The notes: a model not told the origin generated them from the sequence alone. 64,000 bases of DNA from Arcicella aquatica (GCF_034928825.1 NZ_JAYFUL010000008.1:62001-126000), one strand, 5' to 3'; counted from the stretch's first letter, positions 8,538 through 17,497 are shown. Numbers and translations: made by a program.

Positions 8538-10124
8538 TTACAATTTAACGGTACGTTCTATGTTTATTTCTTCCAAAAAATAATCATCATGAGATACTAC
8601 AATCAAAGTCCCCTGATATTCATTAATAGCATTCCTTAGAATCTCTATGTTCTGAATATCTAGGTTATTGGTTGGCTCATCAAGAATAATGATGTCTGGC
8701 GACTGATTACTAATTGTTAGGCAACAAAGCATCAAGCGCATTTTCTCCCCTCCGCTCAATGCACTACAAGGCTTGTCCCAATATTCTTTCGTAAAAAGGA
8801 ATCTATTGAGTCTAATTTTTATTTCGTGTTCCTGTAATCGAGTGAGGTTAAATTGTTGGGCTTGATCGTAAACCTTCAATGCATTATCAATGAGGGAATA
8901 ATCTTGGTCAATGTAAACTGATTTATTATCAGCCCTGTAAACCTCTCCTACCTGCGGGTCTAGTTTGCCCAAGATTATTTTAATCAACGTTGTCTTTCCC
9001 GAACCATTTACCCCTTTTAGCGATATTCGTTCACCACTTGAAATTTGAATATTTAGGTTCTCTTTCCAAAGCAATTGACTATTATACTGAAAATTAATGT
9101 CGGTTGCTCTGAATAATACTTTGCCTTTATGCAAGGCGGAATTATCAAACCCAAATTTCATTTTATCAATGCCTGGCAATGCCGAACGTAACTCATGTAG
9201 TTCTTGCGAAATACCCCCAATTTTTTCGGCATGAACATTTTTTATTTTAGCCGTGCTTTTTTCAGCGTTGTTTCTTAGGGTATTCATCATGATGGTGGCA
9301 ATACCAGCTTTCTCTTGTTTCTTCTTGCCACGAGCATCTAGCTTTTGTTGCCTTTCCAAGGTCTCTCGCTCTTTTTCTTTGGCTTTTCTAAAGGCCTTTT
9401 CTTTGCTTTTTACGTCCTGATTCAGTGCATTATTTTCTATTTGCTTTTGCATTGCATAAAAATCGTAATTACCTCCATAAACGGTAATTCCTCTTTTACT
9501 CAGTTCGCAGACTACATCCAGAAGGTTTAATAATTCTCTATCGTGACTTACAATCATCAAAGTGCTTGCAGTAGAGCGGATAAAATCATACAATAATTGT
9601 CTGCCTGCTGTATCCAAATGATTACTGGGTTCATCCAACAAAATAAAGTCGGGCTGATGGATAGCAATTCCCGCAAGGAAAACTTTAGTTTTTTGTCCTC
9701 CGCTTAATGTTTCCATTTTCTGGGTCAATTCTAAGTCGGTCAATTGCCAGTAGCTCAATGCCTCACTGCAACGTTCTTCGATAGTCCAATCGTCGTTCAG
9801 CAAGCTCAGATTATTTTCTGTTACATTTCCCTCTAGGATTTCTTTCAGTGCTTCAAGTTTAGCATCAATTCTTAGTGCCTGTGCAATCGTTAAATCATTA
9901 TACTGTCCGAAAATCTGGGGAACATAATAAGGCTCTGTAGCCACATTAAATTGTCCAGCAGAGGGCATCAACTTACCTGCAATAATGCTAAGCAAAGTAG
10001 ATTTACCAGTGCCATTGTTGCCTATCAAAGCTACCTTATCATGACGGTTTACAGAAAGATTAATATTGTCAAAGAGTAAATCTTTGTTGGGATGGATATA
10101 TGAAATGTTTTGTAATATAAGCAT
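8538..10124 (-). CDS. ABC-F family ATP-binding protein
   Basis: A 528-residue soluble protein with two ABC domains and no membrane part, as in ABC-F translation factors and antibiotic-resistance proteins. The first domain has Walker A GNNGTGKST (35-43), signature LSGGQKTK and Walker B LDEPSNHLD. The second has Walker A GVNGSGKTT (about 369), signature LSGGEKMRL and LDEPTNNLD. The inter-domain linker (about 230-320) is a charged helical hairpin with repeated K/E, as in the P-site tRNA-interaction motif, and carries the segment KKKQEKAGIATIMMNTLRNNAEKST seen in parts in Uup/Lsa-like members. It probably rescues stalled ribosomes or protects them from antibiotics. The choice between these is open. 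Confidence 0.9.
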   Translation of the reverse strand: MLILQNISYIHPNKDLLFDNINLSVNRHDKVALIGNNGTGKSTLLSIIAGKLMPSAGQFNVATEPYYVPQIFGQYNDLTIAQALRIDAKLEALKEILEGNVTENNLSLLNDDWTIEERCSEALSYWQLTDLELTQKMETLSGGQKTKVFLAGIAIHQPDFILLDEPSNHLDTAGRQLLYDFIRSTASTLMIVSHDRELLNLLDVVCELSKRGITVYGGNYDFYAMQKQIENNALNQDVKSKEKAFRKAKEKERETLERQQKLDARGKKKQEKAGIATIMMNTLRNNAEKSTAKIKNVHAEKIGGISQELHELRSALPGIDKMKFGFDNSALHKGKVLFRATDINFQYNSQLLWKENLNIQISSGERISLKGVNGSGKTTLIKIILGKLDPQVGEVYRADNKSVYIDQDYSLIDNALKVYDQAQQFNLTRLQEHEIKIRLNRFLFTKEYWDKPCSALSGGEKMRLMLCCLTISNQSPDIIILDEPTNNLDIQNIEILRNAINEYQGTLIVVSHDDYFLEEINIERTVKL

Positions 10125-10539
10125 AATTTCTTCTTAAAAAGTGAATGACTATAGCTCACCACTTGGTGGTTTGCAACCTCTATCGCTCGAAAGAAATTAT
10201 ATCTTACATTAATTTGTCTTTTTGATTTGTGGCTGCAAATATACGAATGTTCTATAAATTGTTTATCAAAAGCTTATTACAGAAGTTGTTATTTTCTAGA
10301 AAAAAGGCTGACTAGTATAAGCGGATTATCAAATAGTCCATAAAAATCAGTATTATTTCTAATCAAAATAGTGTATATTATCCTACAAACATCGCAAAAC
10401 GTTTTTTCTGTAGTGCTTAATACTCATTATTGTAGTTTATGGTACTCATTTCAACAAAAATACACACTTGCACATTTATTTGGTAACTTGTATATAATGA
10501 ATAAACACACAGATTAAATAGAGGATTTACTCAAATATT
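10125..10539. other. Intergenic region with divergent promoters, no gene
   Basis: This 415-base stretch separates the ABC-F gene from the SHOCT gene. On the reverse strand it holds a promoter and a ~105-base leader with a small hairpin (CACC/GGTG near 10158-10170). The rest is AT-rich with no reading frame I can support. Confidence 0.6.
10236..10269 (-). promoter_or_regulatory. Promoter of the ABC-F gene
   Basis: On the reverse strand TTG at 10269-10267 and TATATTTG at 10243-10236 are spaced 23 bases apart, the long end of the Bacteroidota range. The predicted leader is about 105 bases, long enough for attenuation control, which some ABC-F resistance genes use. Confidence 0.5.
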
Positions 10540-11367
10540 ATGAATAACACGATAAAAAAACTTACGCCAGAAGGCAAACAACATATCGATTCAATTGCAT
10601 CACGTTATGGACTTAGTCAGGATACTGTATTATCCGTGTTGCAAGCCGTTGTAAATGGTGGTGGAAATATGGCTCAATTTAATATTAGCGAATTGGGGGG
10701 AAGTGCACAATGGATGCGTGGAGGTATGACGATGGTTGGTGATATGTTCAACAACAAATTAAAAAATACTGTACAAAATCTTTGTCAGGATTTAGCAAAC
10801 TTAATTTTAGACAAAGATATTCCCGTATTTGATTCAGAAACAGCCACTGATGATTCACTAGCAGGAAATAATAGTTTTTCTACTTCAGGTAATTGGTGGC
10901 CTGCAGACTTAGGTTCACCATCATCATCAGGTTCGCAAAATAATATCAAATATGCGTTTTTCCCTTCACCTGTTAGTAGATTGGCGATTGAAATTAACGG
11001 TGAATTATCGGTTTACGATACCTTAAATCATCAAATATCTGGTGTATCTCAACAACAAGGTAAAGATTTCTCTGTTGCATTCACGAGTCAGTTAGGCAAG
11101 GTTGACATATCCAATCTACCATTGATTTCTGGAGTGGACATCGCTAAAAAGGGAAAAACTTCTGCGGCTACAGAACAATTGCAAGAAAAGCCAGCACCAC
11201 AAAAGAGTGAGACAAAGGATTCTACTACCTCAACTTCTCCAGTTCCCACATCAGAAGACCACGACATCTTCAATAAGATTGATCGTTTGGCAGAACTCCT
11301 TAAGAAAGGCGTCTTGACAGAAGAAGAATTCTCAGCCAAAAAAGCTGAATTATTAGCTAGATTATAA
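10540..11367 (+). CDS. SHOCT domain-containing protein
   Basis: A 275-residue soluble protein. The C-terminal ~30 residues (FNKIDRLAELLKKGVLTEEE then FSAKKAELL) form a SHOCT domain, a short helical module often at protein ends and thought to mediate oligomerisation. The N-terminal ~90 residues, including GNMAQFNISELGGSAQWMRG, match the conserved front half found in other bacterial SHOCT proteins of this length. The middle is a low-complexity Ser/Thr/Gly linker, then a small beta-rich part (about 145-195). No signal peptide or membrane segment is present. The function is unknown. Confidence 0.8.
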   Translation: MNNTIKKLTPEGKQHIDSIASRYGLSQDTVLSVLQAVVNGGGNMAQFNISELGGSAQWMRGGMTMVGDMFNNKLKNTVQNLCQDLANLILDKDIPVFDSETATDDSLAGNNSFSTSGNWWPADLGSPSSSGSQNNIKYAFFPSPVSRLAIEINGELSVYDTLNHQISGVSQQQGKDFSVAFTSQLGKVDISNLPLISGVDIAKKGKTSAATEQLQEKPAPQKSETKDSTTSTSPVPTSEDHDIFNKIDRLAELLKKGVLTEEEFSAKKAELLARL

Positions 11368-11388
11368 TTTAGTGACAATTTTAACATC

Positions 11389-11437
11389 AAAAACTAAAAG
11401 CGTTGTAAATATGATACTTACAACGCTTTTAGTTTTT
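11389..11437. terminator. Bidirectional intrinsic terminator
   Basis: A perfect 20-bp stem (left arm 11389-11408, right arm 11418-11437) with a 9-base loop. The arms begin with AAAAA and end with TTTTT, so it works in both directions between the SHOCT gene and the convergent deacetylase gene. Confidence 0.92.
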
Positions 11438-11463
11438 GACAACTGCTTGGCTAGATAGCTTTA

Positions 11464-12402
11464 TCAAAGTCCTAGTTTATCCATTAATGGTTTTTCGTAA
11501 TCACCATCTTCCGCAGGATACCTTAATACAGTGTTGAATTTTCCTGATTTTTTGGCTAATGCCCAAATCAAACTTTCTCCAGCTGGAATATTGTCAACAT
11601 CAACTTCAAAAATTGCGTCTTGATAGGCTTTGTCTGCATCAATTACCTCCCAACCTTTATCCTTAAAATATTGAATTAGGTCGCCCAAAAATAAGGCACC
11701 TGCTAAATTGTGGTGTAATAATATCACATGATTGATATGTCTATTAGTCATCTGATAGGATAGCGAATCATAAAATACTGCTCTGTTTAAGAGGTGTTCT
11801 TTATAAAACGCTCTAAAGCCCGCAATATCTGCCTTAGGATTTTCTTTAAGTCTTTTAACCAATCGACTATCAACATACCAATCAGAAGCATCAATTGTTA
11901 CGTGTCCATTCTTATAACCTTTTTCTATCAAGAATTTCCTGAAGCCATTAACCTTTTCGGGCGTATTGCCTTCTTTCAGGTAGGGAAACCTAAAGTAAGG
12001 CAAGTAGTTTGAATACTTATTAATGACAGCATCATTTTGGGTAAGCTCAAGCTTAAAACTTTCGAGGCTAACATTTTTACTATTGAAATTGGGATGAGAA
12101 ATGGTATGATTAGCGATGAGATGCCCAGCATTATTCCAAGAAGATAATACATACTTACCCTTAGCAGTTGATTTATTCCCTCCTGCCGAAAATAGAATTG
12201 CTTTCAAATCATGTTTTTTCAAATTATCAAGGAGCATTTGATTCCAGACCTCTAATTTATATGCTCCTATATCATCAATTGACCCATCATCAAAAGTAAA
12301 CGAGATTGTTGGCTTTGAATTAACTTGTCCAAAGGAATTTATTATTAATCCTACAATCGTAAATATTCCAAAAGCTAATTTTGTACAAATGTGTTTGTTC
12401 AT
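11464..12402 (-). CDS. Secreted polysaccharide deacetylase (NodB/CE4)
   Basis: It would remove N-acetyl groups from a polysaccharide such as peptidoglycan, chitin or an exopolysaccharide. A signal peptide occupies residues 1-26 (ends NSFGQ). NodB motif 1 is TFDDG (36-40, catalytic base D38 and metal D39). Motif 2 is H99-TIS-H103, giving the two metal histidines. Motif 3 is RFPY (138-141). A late LLHHN segment supplies the motif 5 region. The 312-residue length fits single-domain CE4 enzymes. A 40-base gap to the upstream DUF4240 gene on the same strand allows cotranscription. The natural polymer is unknown. Confidence 0.88.
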   Translation of the reverse strand: MNKHICTKLAFGIFTIVGLIINSFGQVNSKPTISFTFDDGSIDDIGAYKLEVWNQMLLDNLKKHDLKAILFSAGGNKSTAKGKYVLSSWNNAGHLIANHTISHPNFNSKNVSLESFKLELTQNDAVINKYSNYLPYFRFPYLKEGNTPEKVNGFRKFLIEKGYKNGHVTIDASDWYVDSRLVKRLKENPKADIAGFRAFYKEHLLNRAVFYDSLSYQMTNRHINHVILLHHNLAGALFLGDLIQYFKDKGWEVIDADKAYQDAIFEVDVDNIPAGESLIWALAKKSGKFNTVLRYPAEDGDYEKPLMDKLGL

Positions 12403-12442
12403 GTGGGTTTATATTAAGTCGATTTACGTCTGTTTTTATTGG

Positions 12443-12928
12443 TTAAAACCATCCTTTCCCATTAGAACATGTTTCTATACAATAAATTGAATTACGTTCA
12501 AACTCTTCTCCAAATTTCTCTTCGTAAACTTTATATGCTGAAAATCCAAATAATTCTGCGTCCAAATCCATTGTTGCTTTTGAAGGGTTATTGTCAATCA
12601 TATTATAATATTGTTGTCCCATACCAATAACAAAACATCTAGAGTATAAGAAACCATCATCCGAGCCATCTGTATATTCATGAATATCTTGTCTGTCAAT
12701 GTTATAAAGTCGTTCTTCTAAAATATGAATGTATTTTGTAAAGGCTTCTTTATCAAGTACTAGAAGTCTCTTTTGATAATATTCAAGAATTGTATTCTCA
12801 AGTTCAATGCATAATTCTCTAATTATTTCTTCGTCATTATTCTTTAAAACATCTGCCCTTTTTTTGTAAAGATTAGGAGAGTCTGCCCAAGATGACTCTA
12901 TGATTTCCCAAAAAATTTCTTGTGTCAT
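12443..12928 (-). CDS. DUF4240-family protein
   Basis: A 161-residue acidic cytoplasmic protein. The opening FWEIIESSWAD, the central YDGFLYSRCFVIGMGQ-like region (DDGFLYSRCFVIGMGQQYYN) and the AYKVYEEKFGEEF stretch fit the DUF4240 family. That family is common in Bacteroidota and Actinobacteria, often beside immunity-like or accessory genes. No function is established. It is the first of a run of reverse-strand accessory genes that continues to 18 kb. Confidence 0.8.
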   Translation of the reverse strand: MTQEIFWEIIESSWADSPNLYKKRADVLKNNDEEIIRELCIELENTILEYYQKRLLVLDKEAFTKYIHILEERLYNIDRQDIHEYTDGSDDGFLYSRCFVIGMGQQYYNMIDNNPSKATMDLDAELFGFSAYKVYEEKFGEEFERNSIYCIETCSNGKGWF

Positions 12929-12978
12929 ATTGTTTTTTTATAGTTTTCATTTAACTCTTAAGTCACTTATGTTGTTTT

Positions 12979-13008
12979 AGATGCCCTTCGAAAAATGGAG
13001 AAAGTATA
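12979..13008. repeat. Spacer box, copy 1 of a shared ~30-bp motif
   Basis: The sequence resembles 18134-18163 at roughly 24 of 30 positions (pattern AGATGmCCTkCGAAAwATGG) and, less well, 14293-14315. It lies just after the stop codon of the reverse-strand gene at 13015. All three copies are in spacers of the 12.4-18.2 kb accessory region. Confidence 0.5.
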
Positions 13009-13014
13009 GCTAAT

Positions 13015-14169
13015 TTATTTTTTTAAAACCTTTTTAGTAATATAATGCTTACCATTATTTACTTTTAATATCAGTACTTGTTCGGGTAATCCCTCTATAT
13101 TAAACTCCTGACTATGTTTTTGTTCTAAATTACTTTGTTTAAATTCTTGCAAAAGCTTACCTGTATTATCAAAAAGTTGAAAAACAACTTTTGAAGGCAA
13201 ATTATCAATGACTTCGGCTCTAAATACTTCTGTGGTTGGATTTGGATAAACCTTGAGTTCAATAGCTGGAAACGCTTCATTTTCAGTAGATAAAACCAAA
13301 GACCGATTAGTTATTTCATTAATATTTGGCAGTTTTCCAACAGCTTCATAAGGAGGAATAGTAGCTATATTTCCTACTTCATCTTTTACTACAATTTCCA
13401 TATCCCTTACAGTAATGCTTATTTTAACCCCCTTTCTCCATTCTTCAACTATAAAACAACAAACATAAACACCTATTTGTGTGGGAGCATTCCAAGTTAA
13501 ATCACCTGTGAGTTCGTTGATTTTAAATGTTCCCTCTTTGTTTACTTCATTGGGTTGTTTAAAACTTTCAATGGGTGCTCCAAAAACCCTACAATCATTG
13601 TATGAACAAGCTCTTGCCATTGTTAAACGATAAGTTAAACTATCACCTTCCGAATCAATTGCCTTTGGATTATAAATAAATACTTGCTTAACTTTTGCAT
13701 ATAAAACACCTATATCATTTGTAAGGGTTGGCGTTGAATTAATTACTTTCGTATTAAATAATGTTTCAATATAAAAAGGCTCATTAATAGCATTTTTTAT
13801 ATTAAGGATAGATTGACTTCTATTTAAAAGAGTAACATATACACGATAAGCAGTAAGATTTGAAGCATATTTATGCTGTATTTTATAAATACTTTTACCC
13901 AAATTATTAACGAATTGCTCTCCATTTCCATTACCATTAACTCTCGGAGCAATTCCAGAACTACCATCTCCAAAGCAAACCGAAACATCTTTCTGATCCA
14001 TATAAGCTCTGAAGCCCGTTTCAAAATCACTATAGATTGTTACAGTGATTTCATACGTTAAATCTTGATTATTTACTTGAGTGACCTGAATATTTCCACC
14101 TTTGAGGTGAGAAGCAAATATTGGGAAAGTAAAGAGAATACAAATAATAAGGTGGAACGTTTGTTTCAT
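13015..14169 (-). CDS. Secreted protein with type IX secretion (Por) C-terminal tail
   Basis: A 384-residue extracellular protein. A signal peptide ends at PIFAS (about residue 20), followed by HLKGGNIQVTQV. This is the N-terminal pattern of a large Bacteroidota surface-protein family whose members start H-x-GG-x-I. A beta-sandwich and Ig-like domain follow (residues about 130-280, with DSEGDSLTYRL). The last ~80 residues are a Por-secretion tail opening with LKVYPNPTTEVF and ending in a lysine-rich strand. The start at 14169 is chosen because it begins the signal peptide; an in-frame ATG 23 codons upstream lies in a repeated leader element. Function may be adhesion or gliding-related but is unknown. 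Confidence 0.85.
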   Translation of the reverse strand: MKQTFHLIICILFTFPIFASHLKGGNIQVTQVNNQDLTYEITVTIYSDFETGFRAYMDQKDVSVCFGDGSSGIAPRVNGNGNGEQFVNNLGKSIYKIQHKYASNLTAYRVYVTLLNRSQSILNIKNAINEPFYIETLFNTKVINSTPTLTNDIGVLYAKVKQVFIYNPKAIDSEGDSLTYRLTMARACSYNDCRVFGAPIESFKQPNEVNKEGTFKINELTGDLTWNAPTQIGVYVCCFIVEEWRKGVKISITVRDMEIVVKDEVGNIATIPPYEAVGKLPNINEITNRSLVLSTENEAFPAIELKVYPNPTTEVFRAEVIDNLPSKVVFQLFDNTGKLLQEFKQSNLEQKHSQEFNIEGLPEQVLILKVNNGKHYITKKVLKK

Positions 14170-14196
14170 GTTTATGATATTGATAGGGTTTAAAAC

Positions 14197-14315
14197 TTGC
14201 TCATTGTGATGTTCTGAAAGGTATCTCAGCGATACCAAGTCGAAGCAAAGATAAGAGGATTTACAATCTGATAAAAAGGAAGGATTAATTTCGAGGCATC
14301 CTATGAAAAATATCG
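14197..14315. repeat. Dispersed leader repeat, copy A
   Basis: The stretch 14197-14271 aligns without large gaps with 18023-18096. Both start with TTGCTC, contain a hairpin, then share AAGTCGAAG and GATTTACAATC. The hairpin is GGTATC/GATACC here and GGCATT/AATGTC-like in copy B, so the stem is kept while bases differ. A degenerate copy of the ~30-bp spacer box follows at 14293-14315. Both copies lie directly upstream of reverse-strand genes. Confidence 0.7.
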
Positions 14316-14320
14316 AACAC

Positions 14321-15343
14321 TTAGGCTATTAGAAAATCTGTTCTAAATCTGTGTTTTATTGCATTACTTGCCATCAATTTGTTTATTTGTTCAACTGCCT
14401 TTTCAAATCTTTTGTCCCAGTCACCTTTTATTTCTACAATATCAATATCATAGTCAATTAAAATCTGCCTATGCGACAGGTCTAATAAATTCCTTTGTGT
14501 TTCACACAATCTTGTTCCGTCTTGAAAATATTCAACATCGTTATTAAGATAAAGGTAGAGATTTGCTTTATTAGCTTTGTAAATTTCATCGCTTACTAAA
14601 AGCTCTTTCCCAAAGGTGAATTTTGAATACGATTTTGTTGTATGAATATCTGTATCAATTATTAAAAGAGGACTACTTCCAACGGAAGCTATGTCAATTT
14701 GTCTTGCATGTTCGTTTGCCACTAAATGTAAATCATCAAAAGTAAAGTCATTGGAATTAGGAATTAAATCTCTTCCAATTTCCAATACAGCACCACACCT
14801 GTAATATTTTGCAAGTTTTTGTGTTAATGTTGATTTACCTGTGGATTCTGTTCCAAGAATTACCACCTTAATTACCAAGTTTAGTTTTACACTTTCAGGC
14901 AAGTATTTCCAATTATCAACCAAATTATTGCGCACAGCAGTAGCCGAAATAGCGATTTTCTTTCTATTTATATCAAAAGTAATATGTTGAATATTCATAA
15001 ACTTGGCAACGAAATTACCATATCCTTCTGATGTAATTAGAAGGGAATAATCGGGTAATTGTTTTTTAAAAACCTCTGCCCAAATTCTTGATACTTCTTC
15101 AGAAGTTTCAGAGGTATTTGGCAATTCGCTTTCTAAATAGTCCAGTATTTTTACTTCAATATTTGTTTGACTCGTATAAGTTTTTTCAATCCATGATTTT
15201 CTAACAGTACCCGTAATGTTTTCTTTATCGCTACAACAAACTAAAACTGTAAGCAAGTCGCACTTACTCAAAGCAAAATTTATCATTGCTTGATGTCCTT
15301 TGTGGAAAGGCAAAAACTTTCCAAATACAAATGCCTTAACCAT
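14321..15343 (-). CDS. nadR: NadR-family bifunctional NMN adenylyltransferase / ribosylnicotinamide kinase
   Basis: A 340-residue cytoplasmic enzyme. The N-terminal half is an NMN adenylyltransferase with the nucleotidyltransferase signature GKFLPFHKGH (residues 8-17) and IAISATAVRNN as the second motif. The C-terminal half is a P-loop kinase with GTESTGKST (about 161-169), which phosphorylates nicotinamide riboside. It lacks the N-terminal helix-turn-helix of enterobacterial NadR, so it should be an enzyme and not a repressor. It overlaps the PnuC transporter gene by 8 bases. The pair imports nicotinamide riboside and converts it to NAD. Confidence 0.92.
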   Translation of the reverse strand: MVKAFVFGKFLPFHKGHQAMINFALSKCDLLTVLVCCSDKENITGTVRKSWIEKTYTSQTNIEVKILDYLESELPNTSETSEEVSRIWAEVFKKQLPDYSLLITSEGYGNFVAKFMNIQHITFDINRKKIAISATAVRNNLVDNWKYLPESVKLNLVIKVVILGTESTGKSTLTQKLAKYYRCGAVLEIGRDLIPNSNDFTFDDLHLVANEHARQIDIASVGSSPLLIIDTDIHTTKSYSKFTFGKELLVSDEIYKANKANLYLYLNNDVEYFQDGTRLCETQRNLLDLSHRQILIDYDIDIVEIKGDWDKRFEKAVEQINKLMASNAIKHRFRTDFLIA

Positions 15344-15968
15344 GCTTTAATTGTTTGTTCCAGTGATAAAATCCGAATGATGCTAAACCAAGAAAAATAA
15401 AATATTCAAGCGAGAGGAAAAAAATATCCTTTTTATAATAGAGGACAACGCAAACAATATCAACTACAATCCACAAATACCAATTTTCTATTTTCTTTTT
15501 TGCAAGAAGTATTGTTGCAAAAATACTTGAAACCATAATAAAGGAATCAGTAAAAGGATAGGATGCCTGAATTTTAAAATAGGTTGGCAAATACAAATGA
15601 ATGTTTTTGAAAACAAGCCCAAAAAATACTGACCCGATAATAATTACTATAGCAATGGCTATTCGGTTTCTAAAATTTATTGCTGAAATTTTGTTTGTAT
15701 TTGCTTTCGTATTCCACTTATACCAACCATAAAGAGTAACGATAAAAAAATAAACTTGAAGAAACATATCAGCATACAATTGGACTTGAAAAAATAAAAT
15801 GAAAAGAAAAATTTCATTTACGATTCCAGTTGTCCAAGTAAGAATGTTTGCCACTGAAGCAAAATAAACCGAAATCAAGCCAAACAATGTTCCTATCAAC
15901 TCAACATAGCTGATGGGATAACCTAACATTTCAAAAGCTATATTTTCAATCTCAAAGAAATTCATCAA
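15336..15968 (-). CDS. pnuC: Nicotinamide riboside transporter PnuC
   Basis: A 210-residue inner membrane protein with about seven hydrophobic segments. The PnuC family region reads VELIGTLFGLISVYFASVAN, then NILTWTTGIVNEIFLFILFF, with the substrate-site WxxW-like YGWYKWN (about residues 100-106). It moves nicotinamide riboside by facilitated diffusion, trapped by phosphorylation through the NadR kinase encoded by the overlapping downstream gene. Translation of the two genes is probably coupled. A perfect 9-bp inverted repeat lies 18 bases upstream of its start. Confidence 0.92.
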   Translation of the reverse strand: MMNFFEIENIAFEMLGYPISYVELIGTLFGLISVYFASVANILTWTTGIVNEIFLFILFFQVQLYADMFLQVYFFIVTLYGWYKWNTKANTNKISAINFRNRIAIAIVIIIGSVFFGLVFKNIHLYLPTYFKIQASYPFTDSFIMVSSIFATILLAKKKIENWYLWIVVDIVCVVLYYKKDIFFLSLEYFIFLGLASFGFYHWNKQLKHG

Positions 15969-15985
15969 AAACTATATTTTGTACC

Positions 15986-16009
15986 TTCGTTGGAATTATC
16001 TCCAACGAA
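15986..16009. repeat. 9-bp perfect palindrome upstream of pnuC
   Basis: Arms TTCGTTGGA and TCCAACGAA flank a 6-base spacer. It could be an operator or leader hairpin for pnuC-nadR, or a REP-type element, since a decayed REP-associated transposase lies about 200 bases away. Confidence 0.6.
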
Positions 16010-16213
16010 ACGAGCATCAGCAACAAACCATCGTGATATTTGGCAAGTTACAAATATTCTTCTTCTACGCTGGCCTAGTCAACTCTTTGCTAAGCCTAAC
16101 AAGAGCAAAAATAAAATTGTACCTCTCTAACAGACGGGTATCAGTAACAAAAATACTTCAAACCTTAATCTTATGAATCATCACTACGTATAGTTCTTTA
16201 CAGCTACAATTCT

Positions 16214-16503
16214 ATGGAGGAAACCCTTATAAACAAATCATTATTGAATAGCCTCAAATTTTGGGTTGAAAATCATCGAGTGAAAGTATATGGATTTGTG
16301 ATTATGCTGAACCATATACACTAAGTTTGGAAAATCAATGAGAGCTTTTTACTGAAAGATGTACAACGAGATTTTCTCTAATATACTGCTCAACAAATTA
16401 AGTTTGATTTAATGGCAAACCATCCTGCTGTATTACCTCATTTTGAAGTAAACATAAAGGATGGGCATTATCAATTTTGGGAAAGAAATCAAGGGCGAAT
16501 TGT
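16214..16503 (+). pseudogene. Decayed REP-associated tyrosine transposase (Y1 transposase) fragment
   Basis: One forward frame reads KFWVENHRVKVYGFVIM, then LNHIH, a stop, VWKINESFLLKDVQRDFL, a second stop, YTAQQIKFDLMANHP and YQFWERNQGRI. This is the core of the Bacteroidota RAYT/IS200-like transposase family: the NHIH is the metal-binding HUH motif and the Y of YTAQ is the catalytic tyrosine. Two in-frame TAA codons and loss of the 3' end at the neighbouring TPR-like gene make it a dead copy. I recognise the family from conserved phrases; no search was run. Confidence 0.8.
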
Positions 16504-16504
16504 A

Positions 16505-17437
16505 CTACCAAAATTTCCACCAAGGGTTTTCTTTTTGAATTTGAACTTCATTTTCTATAATTGGTTTACTTGAAATTTCGGCATAGATAGCTTCTATTTC
16601 ATTTTCAATGTCCGCTGGATTGAAGAACACTTCTTCTTTTTTTTGTTTATTGACTTCTGGTATAGCATTTTCATTCTCTGTATTAGTGTAATTTACGATT
16701 TCTTCGTCTTCTACATTTACTACACCATGAATAGTATTGAACACTTTTTTAGTCCAATTAGGTCGATCAGGAGCATTCAACTGAGTCAAAATAGAACCAA
16801 TTTCACTTAGGGTCTTGGAGAAGTAAGGCTCATAGGATTTCCATTTATCTTCTGTGGCAAGAAATTCAAATGTCTGTTTTAATTGAGTTCTTGCAGAGTA
16901 AGTTCCTAGCCTTTTCATAATCGCTAATCTGACGTGTTCCTCTGTATCATTAATGACAACTTCGTTTAGTAGTTCAAAACTAAAAAAGTCTCCCAAGTCG
17001 CAGAGTAAAATAGCCAACCTAATTCTATTTTCATTCGAACATTTTTTGAAAGCTAAATTTAAAACTTCTTGATTTAGCATATACTTTTCTTTAATTTCTG
17101 TCAAATCAGAAACATCAAATGTTGCAATTTTTTCAATTCTTTCTTTTCCAATATGAGGTGCTTGAAACATCACTGCAAGCATTGATAAAGAATATTGATT
17201 TGTCCTGTCAAGTGATACACTTTTTCTAAGAAAAGATATTCCTAAGTCATAAATTTCATCTGATTTTTCTTCAATTCCCAAAGCACAAGTGGAGTCTCCT
17301 AAACCGTACCACGCCATAGAGTTTTCATTTTGAGTCAGAACGCACAATAAAAAGAAGTGTATCGAAGCAGGGTATTTATGCTCATAGTAATAGATAAGTG
17401 CAATTTGTTCATAGAGTGGATAGTCTTCGTCTTCCAT
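16505..17437 (-). CDS. TPR/HEAT-like repeat protein of unknown function
   Basis: A 310-residue cytoplasmic, mostly helical protein. Residues 1-90 look like tetratricopeptide helices (YPLYEQIALIYYYEHKYPAS, then SMAWYGLGDSTCALGIEEKS). Residues about 120-210 resemble HEAT-type pairs (HVRLAIMKRLGTY). The last ~60 residues are acidic and end in WWKFW, a charged-then-aromatic tail. The start at 17437 (MEDEDYPL) is chosen because the 63 upstream in-frame codons fall in a spacer with an attC-like hairpin and have non-coding character. It may be an immunity or scaffold protein, but no specific family was recognised. Confidence 0.7.
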   Translation of the reverse strand: MEDEDYPLYEQIALIYYYEHKYPASIHFFLLCVLTQNENSMAWYGLGDSTCALGIEEKSDEIYDLGISFLRKSVSLDRTNQYSLSMLAVMFQAPHIGKERIEKIATFDVSDLTEIKEKYMLNQEVLNLAFKKCSNENRIRLAILLCDLGDFFSFELLNEVVINDTEEHVRLAIMKRLGTYSARTQLKQTFEFLATEDKWKSYEPYFSKTLSEIGSILTQLNAPDRPNWTKKVFNTIHGVVNVEDEEIVNYTNTENENAIPEVNKQKKEEVFFNPADIENEIEAIYAEISSKPIIENEVQIQKENPWWKFW

Positions 17438-17497
17438 TGTTATTTTGATTGTTAAAGTTGAAATTGTCGAGTATCGGAGTTTTTTATTGAGTACCCA

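Noticed and set aside
15979..16176. Forward ORF of 65 codons upstream of pnuC
   Set aside because: It begins within the pnuC leader palindrome and has no recognised domain; the sequence looks like repeat-derived spacer.
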